Origin: Aphrocallistes beatrix
Taxonomy: Eukaryota; Porifera; Hexactinellida; Sceptrulophora; Aphrocallistidae
Assembly: GCA_963281255.1 (NCBI GenBank)
Contig: OY725504.1
Coordinates: 930,001 to 994,000, forward strand
Direction of reading: 5' to 3'
DNA length: 64,000 nucleotides
Part shown: positions 1 through 13,000 of the stretch, piece after piece
Numbering within the stretch: position 1 is the stretch's first letter
How the letters are laid out: every line of letters starts with the position of its first letter
Made by a program: the position numbers and the translations under genes
The notes under the pieces: generated by a model
The model's database searches: none
What the model was told of the DNA's origin: nothing
The model's input: the letters and a program-made list of their open reading frames with translations, nothing else

Positions 1-275
1 GTATAATTGGCCTTGTTTTGGAACGAAAAATAAATTTATCATGCATGGGAATGCCAATATAAAGACTTTTATGTTCAATGTGTCTTGCTGTGGTAAAGGA
101 GTGCAACTTAAAACGTCATTACCTGACGAAACATTCTGTGAAATTCGATTCTCTTACTGGGGATGCACGTAAGAATAAGATAGAATTAGTATTCAACTTT
201 CAACCAAATCTACTTTTCTATCTTCGTGTCAATCAAATTAGGTTTGTTGCAAGATATTTCTACTCCCATTATTTT

Positions 276-442
276 GTCAAATAATCGCCACCAAATGTGT
301 CTGTGTCGAGTGTCACAATTTAATGGCATGCGATACATTTAGTATGGTAAGATCAGATGCAAATTTGTGTTATGCGCCATAAAATTATGTCGCATGCCAT
401 TAAAGTGTGACACTGGACACAATTTGGTAGTGATTGTTTGAC
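276..442. repeat. Inverted-repeat (MITE-like) hairpin
   Basis: The left arm, beginning GTCAAATAATCGCCACCAAA, is matched by the reverse complement of the right arm, which ends TTTGGTAGTGATTGTTTGAC. Similarity runs about 60 bases into each arm, past ATGGCATGCGA, with a short loop. There is no open frame. This looks like a non-autonomous DNA-transposon relic with a long hairpin. I saw no second copy in the window. Confidence 0.6.
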
Positions 443-470
443 TAAACTAATGGTAGTAAGAATATTATGG

Positions 471-598
471 TACAGTAGATGCCGGATATAAGAAGATTAT
501 ACTAGAAAACGGTTGACATATACCCCATATAATTTATGCCGGTTATAAGAACATTATATGCAGTTCCCAACGGTGTTCTTATACCGGCATCCACTGTA
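471..598. mobile_element. Pogo/Tigger-like MITE
   Basis: The ends are TACAGTAGATGCCGGATATA and, read inward from the other side, TACAGTGGATGCCGGTATAA. Each includes a terminal TA that would be the target duplication. CAGT ends with TA targets are typical of pogo/Tigger-type mariner relatives. The element is 128 bp and has no coding capacity. Confidence 0.7.
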
Positions 599-3500
599 CT
601 AAAAATCATGCAAGTGCAATAGCTACACCTTTCAACAGTATGAATCTAGAATTCATATTTGTATTGTAATCACTCCATTTCTGCGTACAGATACGCTCCA
701 ATCTGGAAACTAATCTTGTATAAATTAATCTGCATTTTTACCCATTATCATGCCACAACAATGGTACGATACATTCTGAATCTATACCATTAGCTTTGAT
801 TAATTTTTCAAGTAAATGAAAGTTCAAAAGTTCCGATTAATTTCAAAGAAAACCATCACCACTATTCTCTTACCTTAATGCATCAAATATTTTCTCGAAT
901 ATTTGGCACATTTTTAAATGATTGGAATGTAATCGAAATTTAGTTAATTAATTTGGAGAATTACGAATCCGTATAATTTAATAGACTGACCGCTGGTATG
1001 CTAATTTTGTGCTAGACGTTCATTCGTACCTGGCATCCATTTGTATATAAAGATTTCCATTGGCGATGTGTGAATAAAAATCATTTCAATGCTTCATTTT
1101 AAGATATTCAAGAAAACCTTTACAGTAAATATTCCTTATCATCGGTTTATAGACAGTTATGAAATCGAAGGTTTGTCTACACTTCTTTTTATTTGTATTG
1201 GTTGACTTCCTATTGTATTAAATTTATGATGTACCGTCGTTACCATATAATGGGCGTTTTTAATAGAGTTGTCTTATCTAAATCTTGACAGCGGGGTTCT
1301 TTTTGAACTAACTTTTATGTTCTGTTATCTCCACCAATCTCTCTTTCATCCAACGTAGACAAGACATCAATTCAATTATGCCTCATTCGTAATACTTTTA
1401 CATTCAATTTCATTATATTAAGTTAGCGGTGAGCTGTTACATGGGCCATTGAAAGAGGTGTTATCACCAAGCAATCAATCTAATTATTCCTCTAACTGGA
1501 ATTCTAATTGTTTTGCCCCAAACTGCATCCACTATGATCAATCGTTTACTTCGAAATGGGAAATCTTTCGCGAGCTTTCCTCACTATTGAATGCCGCTCA
1601 CGTCCATTCAGCTATCACTAATCTTTCAGATTAGAATCAGTAGAATGGTTTTATTCTAGCAATAATCAATTGTAACTTTCACAATCATATTATCTATTCA
1701 CACCATTGCCTAACTGTGATTCAAGTACGTGCCTGTGTGATTAGGCACCTCTCTAATATTATTTAAATAACTTTCAAAACGGACTAATATGGAATATAAT
1801 ATATTCTATTATCACCTGTTCCCTACAAGTATGCATTCTTCACCAAGTAACAGTAAGTTCCAACTGTTTACTGTGTTAGAATATTAGCTTCTCATTTTAC
1901 TTATTATACATATTTTCATGACATGGTTGTTACATCTGCCCTTCAATGTTATTCCTACACACTTGCGTTTTAGCATTGATCCTAGGCTACGAATCTTTAT
2001 AGCATCAGTGTGCGATCGAGTTGTACCACTATCTACAAGTGTATTATTCAAATGGGCTAGTTTCCAATATAATTTTCGAACATCTGTCCATTACCCCCAA
2101 GTGTGTCCTATTGTTCCACCACTCGGCTGACTTTATTATCTTTTAAAGCACAGACCTGTTTTAGGTTTAAACTAATTATGAAATTATTGATGCTTGTTCA
2201 CGGCGTTCTACGCTAATTGAAGGTAATGACTGTCTTATTCTGGTTAAATGAACAGATTGAGGAACAGTCAGATAAAAAATGAATCCCGAAATTGGTTTCT
2301 GTCGGAATTCTTTCCCTCCCACCAGCACTTTTTCAGCTCACCTCATTGCAATATCCTCTTACACTTGTTACACGTGTTTCCTTCCCTATGATCTTACAAC
2401 TCCAAACTGTCCATTGGTTCTCTTAACAACGCTGAACTATTCTACTTATTCAGCTGAAACAGTGTTCTTCTTATCACTGCGTTTAGGCAATTATGTTCCT
2501 GCAGATAAGAGAATTATCTGATTTGATCTAAAATTGAAAGGAGAGCCCGTAATAGAAATGAACAACCCCACTGCATCCCACCTGAAATAGCATATGACAG
2601 TATAGTCATTCTCAACCTAGGATATCCGTACTTTATATTAATGTCAATGGTAGGACCCGCGCGGATAGAGAAAATTAAAATAAGGGTCCACAAGATGAAA
2701 AAGGTTGTACCGCTGTGATAGTAGTACTTAGAAATAAGATGTTGAAAATATACTTGCATCGATCCTGGTTATATTAGAAGTTATTAACTCTTTATTTGAA
2801 GCACATATGGAGGGAAGTTAAGGTCTAACGAAAAAATGTTCTAAGTTAGTCTTTAGAAATTCTATTTGAGGATATTCGACTTACTAAGATATAACATTGT
2901 ATATAGTCTAGCATCTGAGTGAAAACTCCAAGTTTGTTCTTTAAGTATGGACAAGTATGCAATTTAAGATAAATGTGAAATTGATTGTTTTTGTCAATTC
3001 GTTATCAGCCATTTCTTATCAAAATCAAGAGATATGATCAAATTTAGCGAATCCATTTTTTTCCATATATTGCATAATTATTTGTGAATATCGTATTTTT
3101 CCTTCGTTATTTCACTGTACCGAATTAATTTACTTTAAACTATTGCCCTTTATTCGATCATTGAATACTTCAGCACATCAGTGTTATATCTATGCAAATT
3201 CAATTGGAACAGACTTCAGGTTCCCTCCACAATCACCTCGGCAGCATAATTACATAGATTCTCTAAGTTTATGCAGTGGGCTATGGCTTTCTTCGCCATT
3301 TCTTATTTCCATACTCTATCTATCCGTGCCATATGCTGGCTGTGTAGCGCCTGACACACTACATATGTGTGCGACCAACTAACTGACTAAATATGGTTCC
3401 ACAATCTGCGATTTTATCAGAGATCTATGGTTTCGATTATTAACATATTTTCTCTCTCTTACATCTATTGAGTTAATTGAACTAACTAGCTGTAGAATAC

Positions 3501-6500
3501 AACTTTCCAAATGTGTAACATGAACTCACTTTCCTCTTAAATTTATATAATCATACTCATAAAAAAATACCTCCACTTTGAAACTATTTATCTAAATATG
3601 CATAATTCTGAATATTTTTGAAATTACTTGTGAATATCAGGTCAGTGCGATAATAACACCGCCTACCATTTTACGACTTGATCTGTGATCTTAGTGGGCA
3701 CTTTCACAGAACTGTGTAAATAGCATTTGTGACCGTGATGAATGTTTATTTTCATTATTTAGCCTGTCACTGCTAACCTAGTTTGAACATACGTCTGCTT
3801 GTTATCTTCAGAATTACCATTTCATGTGGTGTGGTGGTCGTTTAGGGTGGTTGTGTACATGTAAATGTTAACATTGCTTCACCAATAATTTGATGATGGA
3901 GTTGTAACTGAAGTTTTGGTTGGTGTTTTTAAAAAATACCTTTCGACATTCATTATGCAATTTTTTTCGCTTAAAAATCTCACAGCTTCCAAGTTCAATT
4001 GTTTCCTATCTCCTTATTCATGCTTTTTTCTGCTACGACAACTAATTGTGAGGATCTAATTGTAATTAATTATTTTCCTGACTAAAGACATCTGTACGCA
4101 TTACTTGATACAATCCAAGCTGCACCCTAGACAAGGACTGCGGCTTGTAGCTAACTACTCCGATTTATCTGCGGTCTGAATTAATAAATGAACTTCTTAA
4201 TGCTATTTTAATGTCTATTCAATTGCTTTCCTACTCATTACAAAATCACCCACATCTCCATTATAGCATTATCCCATCATCCAATTCGAAAAGTATGTCT
4301 AATCATCAGAAACTCATCTACAAAGAAAATCTCGAGTTGTTGTGATTCCAATCCTTTAGTATATTAGGATGTTAGCTAGAATTGTTAACTAACTAACTGC
4401 TATAATTCCTTAGCAACACAAGGAATATCGAATCTATTCACTAGAATCGGACCTTTTGTCATTTAGATTTAGTACATCTTTCGTTCAAGGTTACGTGTAG
4501 AATTTCTTGGAAAAATGAATAATCTCCATCTAGTTCAAAGCTAATTTTTAGTCCTTCCTCTTAACTAACCTCATTTTAAAATGTAAGTTAGCATATTATG
4601 ATTTTTATCTCTAAATATTACATTGCATTTAAATGGCTGCTTAAATGCTTATTTGAATATGACTTAGTTAGTCACGAGTAAGACTGAGGCAAATATGATT
4701 AATTCAGTCGTGTAATGAATAATACATAATATTAGACAAAACTGTGTCTGGCATTTTGTTGATTTTTCTGAACTTCATATTTTCAAGTATTTTGTCCTAT
4801 TTTTTAAAATTTCACTTGCCCTGGCCCGAAGGAATAATAATTTGATGACAAGAATGCTAATCGTCTACCTAGACAAATGCAATAGAACAACTATATCATG
4901 TTTCCAAGCCGACCAGCGTCGTTTGAAAAACATTCTTACGTGGCCATATTCTCCTAATTTAAGTTAACATATCGTGTGCCCGTGTAGACGATTTGTTGAA
5001 ATATGCAAGGGAGGGGCGAGATAAGTTTAATTTGTTGATTGCATAGATCAAAAGTTACTTTATTATATTTTCAACTTGTTGAGCAAGTCAGCCCGAGAGC
5101 CAAAATGTTATGTGAGCAAATATTTGCAAGAAGTACGACAAATCTACTTCTCACAACCAGGGCAGCTGATACAGTTTCAAATTGCGACACAAACATACTC
5201 TTAACAACAACAAAAGTTCCTGGAAAATCTGATCCCATCTTGCATTTATATAATCATCACCAACGTGTTAATGAATCAATCAACAAATTGTTCTGGCTTC
5301 TCAGTAATATGTGAATCTTAATATTAATACGGTTGCATCCAGTGAGGACACGATCGACTTCTCTTGACTATTCAAAGTTTCTAATCACCATTCGAAAGAT
5401 TGTATGATTTAATAATTATGCACCTTTTAGCTTTTACATTTCTTTCAGGAAACCATTCTTCCAACTGTCACCTGTCATCAAGTCACAATGGTTTTATCGC
5501 GCATTAAAGTTGGACTGATTTATCGAGGAATCTGATGCACTATCCTGTTTTCGCTATCAATTATCAAATATGTAGAGTTTATAGTGACTTAATCGCGAAT
5601 AAACATTGCACTGGTCTATAGTTTCATAATATTTCTAGATAACTAATCATATTCAGTTCTGTATTTTTATGATGTAATGGACTGACTTGGTTTATGAAAA
5701 GCACTGATGCGATTTTGACTAGACTCGTGGACTGAATACTTACTAACTTGATATTATGCTGGGGTACGTCATAGCTCAGTATATCCTGTAGAACTCTGCA
5801 ATAATGTGCTTACTCAACATATTCAATACTGAGACATAGTCTTTTTCGAAAAAAACCCAGCATTTAACTATCGCATTCTGTAGTTTCTACCTAGGGCTTT
5901 CAGAAAGTTAGTATCAATCATCTACTCCTGAGAAACAATACCATAATTTCCCCCAAAATTCTCTTTATTTCGTCACTTTATTTTTTCACATATTGTTAAC
6001 GCACAATGTGACGACAGTATTGTATTCTGTAGCTCAGAGTGTGTATGGTAGTGCGTGCACTGAGATCGAATCATAACCATACAACGTAGTTTAGACATGC
6101 TCTCAGCATTATCGTCAATCCTTTCATACGCGCAGACTGTTTTTCCCAGCTGCTCTTCGTAATTTACACATCATACAGTTATGTGATATTATTTTACTTA
6201 TGAGAATCTGTCTGTCACGAGTTAAAAAACAAATCGAATTGATTGTAAATAAATTTCATGACTTCGTTCGTGAGATGGTTTACCTCAGAGATTCGGGATC
6301 ATTTTAATAGCTAGTTGACTCCCCACATAACTTATCCCAAACATAAGTCTCTTCACCACATCACAAAAGTCATACATTAACTTTGATAGAGATAAAAGGG
6401 CGAATTTCAAGATAAAATCACGAATGTGAATTCATTTAAATCTCAAGGTAATTTTGCAATAATCCTTGTTGGTTTTAATATTTTATAATATCAATAAATG

Positions 6501-6870
6501 CAAAATTTTACTTTTTACGTTCCAGATATTATTTTGCTGTATCTCGGTTTGAGTAAATTCATTAACTCATTTTCTCTTTAAATTCATCTTACTTCTCGTT
6601 AGCAACGGAATTCACAAAGAATGCATTGTATTTATCATCCTTAGTTTAAGTTTAAGACACACAGCAGATTCTCAGTTGTAATTATCTCCATTGCAATTCA
6701 ATACACACAATTCCTACTGATTCTTTTGATGCAGGATTCTATTATAGACGCACATATATATAATTCAGTTTTAATCTTGTTAAATAAACTCAAATTTGTG
6801 TGAACTTTGTTTGTGACTATTGAGCCATTAATTTTTGATTTACCAAACGTAAGAAGAGTAAGAGATGTAT

Positions 6871-6960
6871 TTCTGAGTATTTTCAAATGTAAATTTATAA
6901 TTTTGAGTATTTTCAAATGTAAAATTATAATATTGAGTATTTGGAAATGTAAAATTGTAA
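6871..6960 (+). repeat. Three tandem 30-bp units
   Basis: Three successive 30-bp units share the core GAGTATTTTCAAATGTAAA. Because the unit is a multiple of three, the repeats read as an open frame of repeated decapeptides; I take this as chance rather than a protein. The array ends about 60 bases before the splice acceptor of the first recognised exon. Confidence 0.7.
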
Positions 6961-7021
6961 TTAAAGTTTTTGAAAATTCACAATTATAAAATGAATCTTC
7001 ATTTATTTGTATAATTTTTAG

Positions 7022-10000
7022 GTGAAAAAATACTTTGTCCTGAAGACCATCCTTTATCTAGAAGCGAATCTAACTTTGGCTATAGCGAGAAATTTGGTTT
7101 TCTTTTGAAAGACAATCGAAAAATTGATCGGAAATCAAACCCTACAATTCCAGATTCGACACTTAGACTCAATAGGTAGGTTTCTGGCGTATATATATTA
7201 ATGAGAATCAATTTGTTAAATTCTCTTTACGCACTTGTTAAGGTCACTCTCTTAACAACACATGAAAATGAAGAGAAGAGTCACGAAATCTGTAATACGA
7301 AATAACTCAATCTTTATGACTTCCTGCATTGTATCTAAAATCTACATTACCATGCTTGTTTTTATAAGATTACACCTTTGATTTGCCTATAAAACTGTGG
7401 ACGAACTAACACTATAACATTAACATCCTTTTTTAGCTTTTTCTCCGGAGATTTCAAACTCACGCCTTCTTCATCTTCTAACTACAGCCTGGTATCTACG
7501 ATGAGTTCAGATTCTAGCAGTACGAATAACACTGGGAGCTCAACTCCGATGTTAAGTAAACCGTTTTTAACTCCAAATCTTACCCGCCGGAACAATAATG
7601 GCCCTACCACTACAGGACAAGCTAAATTTAACACTTCTGGGAGAGACAAGAGTTATTCGCGATCGAAAAGCATACAAATTCGTAAGAAAAGCAGTTTTGG
7701 TGGATTCTTCAAAAACAAAAGTAAAAAGAAAGATTCTGATGATCTAGAGCCGCCACAACAGGTTAGAAAATATTCTACTCTGCCACCGCCTGCCCTGGAC
7801 GAGTACGTGCACGCTTCTCTCTTCATTCCCATCCATATTTGCATTTTAAACGACTTAGAAAAACGGAACCATCCCACTAAACTACCTCTGACCCACGATT
7901 TAACTGTTGACAAGGCACTCTGCGATCTTTTAACCATGGAAGGGATCCCGAAAGATGAACACGAGTTGTACGGCTTGTACGAAATTCCGACCTGTGAATC
8001 GACATTTTCAGGCACCCCGAGAGTTCGATCTCGGTCTCTAGCCTGGGGGGATAGCAAGGTGAAGAGATTGGACGGCGGTGAAAAGTTGATCGCGCTACAC
8101 ACGTTAAGTAAAACCAGTCCTGCTGTCGAGAGGAGATTCGAATTGAGAAGGAATTCAAGTCTCTTAAGCAGCTCTAACCACGAGGTAGGCAATTAGTGGT
8201 AGTAATACAATGTAATAATACTTTGAAAATACCGCAAATGAATGTCTATTTTAAAACCAATTTCTATTTAGATTAAACCAATTATTCAACACATTCGTGA
8301 ATTAATTACTTAGTAATAATTGCTTTGATAAGTCTTTGTTGTCATTAAACATTATTATGGTTTCCACTCACCGCAATGCTTAATCAATTTTTGTCTCTGA
8401 TTTAGCACGTCATTAATCGTCGTTATAAGACCGTGAATTTCGGAGATGATTACTACAATGATGTGGATCCATCGCCTACTGAGAGTGAATGCATCTTAGA
8501 TCCTCCTTCAACTTTCTCAAGCCTAACCTCTCCAACTGAGGGTGAAACAACTGAGATAGAAAAACCGAAAGAGATGGAGTTTGCAAGTGAATCATCACTC
8601 TCGAACAAAGAAGCACGAGAAGAAGAGATAAATAACCTGTTAGACTATCCCACCCCTTCACAGTACCCATTCTTACTGGCTCTGAGGTCCTACCCCCTCC
8701 TCACCTCTTTGCTCATTCACCTCAACGATGCAGTAGTGTACATTGGAAGTGAATATCAAGAGGTATGTCTGCCTATTACATTCCTTAATGAAACCCTTAA
8801 CTATTTAATTTATCAAATTTGGTATTATTCCATACTCTACTCTCCATTTCATGGACCATCCTACATTCCCTCCTCTAGAAACCTAATCCATTGAATTTAA
8901 TGCGTGTACTGTATTTACATTTGTTACTTTAAGATAAGGCTATTACATGCAAATTCTTCTTTCACTTAACAATTTAACACACACACCTCTGTTCTCATAA
9001 TCTCCCTCTGCTGTATTGGTATTTACACAGCTAGGTCACGTTTGTAGACGTACCTTAATCAATTCTAACCACTGACTCGTTGCAAAATGCTTTGGTCCTT
9101 GTAATCAAGTTATTTGATACAAAGGAACAAGGGAGGTTCTGTATGAAATTCTAGACATTCCTCCTTCTCTTCAGTCCTGATGCAACTCAAAGGTTGGACA
9201 TACGTATCAATTTGCTTCAGATAGTAGAATAGTCTAAATATTTTAATAAATGGAATTCTAATTTCCTATAAGCTAATAATAAAATTGTATTGAAACGTGG
9301 CAAAATTTTATATTTAATTCATTACAGGATTTCTGAAAAGGTTATCGAGATTGGATTCTTTTATATCGTTTTACCTCATAATTACTTTTTACAAAAGAGA
9401 TTATTCCTTTTCTGTTCCATCCAATTGGAGCAATTAACTTAGCGTAGTACATTCATTTTATGTGTGTTTTTCAACATGTTGGTACTAGTATAACTCAAAC
9501 ACCTTTTCACCACAAAAGATATATTGTGTAATGAAAATAAGTTCAAAACACTCCTTTTGTACTTAAGAACATATTTCTGGATATTATGCTAAGCTATCTT
9601 CTGATAGGAGAGACTAGGAGATAACAGTACTTTCGTTTCAATCAAAGGCTCTGATATCAAGACAATTCATTGCCGCATTTCATTCTCTCCTCCCTCCCAT
9701 GACTCTTCCTACAGTGCCATGGCCATCGAACCGATCGCAGATGCTAAAGTTCTCCTCAACAGCAAACCCATTTTATTTTCAACAAAGGTATTGTGCACAG
9801 ACTTACATGAATAGTTTAATGTTAACAAGATATAATTATGTGTAACATCCAATATGCAATGTGGGTGGCTGGTTATCTATAAGGGCCTTTGTAGCTAGAA
9901 GTAGACAAAATTAAGAGTGAAATCCACTCTGCTGCAGCTACGTATCGCGTATCGGAACCAGAAAAACTTTAAATCATGTTCGTTTTATGTAGCAATTGTA

Positions 10001-13000
10001 AGGATAATCTCTTCCACGCGAAAGTTATGCCAACTAAATTATTTGGGCAATAACATTTACTCAGCTTTTTTGTGGTTCATTTTTAATTAATCTCATGTCA
10101 TTTCTAGGTTAATCCAGGCGATCTGATTCAGTTGGGAGATCATTTCTTATTCATGTACAGAGATCCTTTATTTGAGCATCAGCACCCTTCCTATCGACTG
10201 AACTGGACAGCTCAGCTCGACAGTTCTCTCCCACAAACGGACACCGCACACGTACTCTCTACCGCAAAGCTTAATGAAGCGAGCATTGAGAAATGCCGTT
10301 TGGATTCTCTCTCAGAAATAAACCTACAGAATCTGCATTCAACCTCAGTTAATTCGGATGACGGATTCCATTCGATCGGTTCACTTAGTCCTAATGAGAA
10401 AAAATCAATGCTCTTTAACCTGGCCAACTTGGATAGCCTTATAAAAGCTGTTACGAAGAATTTCGATATGGAATCTGAAAAGGGGAAATTAGTTCCCGCG
10501 TGTATTCTCTCTCAAGGATTCGAGCATTCGCACAAGACTGATATTTCGTGTGCCGTGGACTTTTTTAAACACGCAACGGCTTCTCTCACCGGATCGATCA
10601 AGGTAAAAGTTCATTTGATTTTAGATTTAACTTTATCATGACTTTGTATTGAATACTTATACGACACGAATCTTCTAGTCATAACGATGCTACCTCATTC
10701 GCATTAAGTAGCATTTGTGGATGCTAATTAAAATATTCAATTTTAGATTTTTTCAGCATTCCGCTAGATCGTATCATATGTTTCACACCTCGAAAATTGA
10801 TAGCCAAACATGAATATACCATGAACCATACTCATTTTTAAATATTTCTGGTTAACCATTAATTTATCTAATTCAAATTGAATTTAACAACAACCCAACC
10901 ATAAAAGAAATTGTTGAGCTACTCGAAATCTGACATCGGGAACGATTGCTTAACTACACCAATCAATATGAGGAATGCAGAGCATTCCCATTATCTTACC
11001 TAATTACTCAAATACCACGAAATTATAATTTTATTAGATTTTTTCTCAGAGAATTTTCATTTATTTTCTGATCTCTCTTTGTCTATAGATTGCCATTACC
11101 AAACTCAGCTACCTGAGGATAGAACACACGTTGTAAGTTCCCCGCTTTTCATCAATAGCTTTAAATCAGCTACTTTTCTCTAACATTTTGTTACACATGA
11201 CCCAACTCTTGTATTCTCCATCGATGGCACGCATATTCCCATTATGGTTATTCAGTGCTGACTTACCTGGATTCAAACATGCCCAGAAAGTATGCGAGTA
11301 GGAAATCAGTCACCTCATTCTCATGAATCAATTCATTAATGGACATTGCGCAGCAGTACACAGGGATTTGTCGCTTCCCAAAACTAGACATGTTACTTCA
11401 TAAAATATGTATAGACTTATGGGCTTAAGAGTCGAGATTATTCTAAACAACCGAGCTGTGGCCCTCCTACCACTTTATTAGTTGAAGCTTATTCGCTGTG
11501 ATTCGAATTATGCTAACTTTCTCGTTCAGGTGGCTTTGCATTTAATCTTTTGATTATTAACATAAGATTTAAGATTAATAGATATCCATTATATCCATCC
11601 ATTCAGTTTAAAACCATATTAGTCAATATTAACAGGTGATTTGAGTGAATATGATCTGGGTTAGGAAGACAAGGGCATCTTTGATCTAGTTCGTCCTTAC
11701 GCTTGATTATTAAACTGAGAGGGTTGTGGTGTGGGGTGCACACCTCTATTATATTGTGGTCGGTTGGTGTTTTGATCTTGGGCTTCTTATCCAATACATA
11801 TCAAATGACTTTGCTCTTCATGCACTTAGACGATGTCTCCTTTCTCTCAGATCATTTTGCTTTGCTCTGCCCTGTTCGAGATAAAGTACAAAATTAATAA
11901 TGTTTTAATAAAAGAGGATTGTTTGGACACAAACACTTTGAACTTGCCTACTGTAAGTATCGACGATGAAAGTTTAAGTCATTGCTGACCCTCACTAATT
12001 TCAAACCATATTGATGATATTTAGCGAGCCGTTTAGTCTAGATAATGAGTTGATGACCATTGTCAAATCGTGATACGATACATGGTTGATAAGATAATGA
12101 GTCATCTCTTAAACAAACTACAGTCAGGGTCGCTTATTATGAACCCGCTTAATATGAACATTCGTTTATTATGAACTAACCTCCTGGTCCCAATTTCATT
12201 TTTTAGATAGAATTTGTATTGAATCAAGTTCGCTTAATATGAAGTATCTCTATTATGAACATATTTTTGGTCCCCTGGTGGTTCACAATAAGCGACCCTG
12301 ACTGTATAATCAACTCGGCTTAATTGGGACAAGTCTCCAGGAACGGAATGGTTCCGATGCATAGAAGCTAATACTAAATTTCATCGGTTAATTGGAAACA
12401 CTGCTTAATCGGGACAAAATACACGGGACCAAAGTGTCCCGATTAAGAGTCACCTGTATTTAGATTATTTGATTTATTTATTTATAGTCCTTCACAAGCA
12501 CTGAACATCTACGAATCCATTTCCAATCAGTTTGAGTCAACACTGCAATGGCTGAACAACGGACTTGAGTTCATCAGGTACCCTGCCGCCTACTTCGCTA
12601 GTATTGACGTCACGGATGTACTTCCAGACGAGATCACACAGCAGACATCCAAACTCGAAGCTATCATCGCAGATGGCTTTAATTCAGTCATTGAATTCTT
12701 TGACAAAGTAAATACAAATATTTATCTTTAGATTATTGATAAAACAGTAGAACCCCATTAATACGAACACCAGGGGGGATGGTCGAAATGTATTCGTATT
12801 ATCCGGAATTCGTATTAACGAGGTTCTTGTATCTATTGGAAATCTGAAATTACTGTCTGAACACATTACCTTTGATTATCTCACTTCTTCAGATTCTTCG
12901 CCCATCCCTAGCTGGGTTGATCGACGAAAACCACGTGTTATTGAATCTGAGCCCTACAAGCTCTTGCACTGAAACGAGCGGCTACATCTCCAGCACCACC

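Larger units (their letters stand above)
1..7021. other. Long non-coding stretch with small hairpin repeats
   Basis: I found no convincing coding exon here. The open frames are short and resemble no family I know. The first recognised exon of the scaffold gene starts at 7022 and enters in mid-domain, so part of this stretch is probably an intron or 5' region of that gene. The exon for the start of the first RA domain was not found and may lie here or outside the window. Two inverted-repeat elements (276-442 and 471-598) and a 30-bp triplicate (6871-6960) are listed separately. Confidence 0.6.

Noticed and set aside
2279-3382. Several 60-80-codon frames on both strands
   Set aside because: Lengths are within chance for this composition, and none shows a domain, membrane pattern or linked exons.
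5039-5314. 91-codon frame starting MHRSKVTLL
   Set aside because: No recognisable domain, no supporting splice sites with phase to the next exon, and surrounded by non-coding sequence. The frame starts at a TTG rather than an ATG.
6807-6989. 60-codon frame with ILSIFKCK repeats
   Set aside because: Produced by the 30-bp tandem triplicate, whose length is a multiple of three. No other support.
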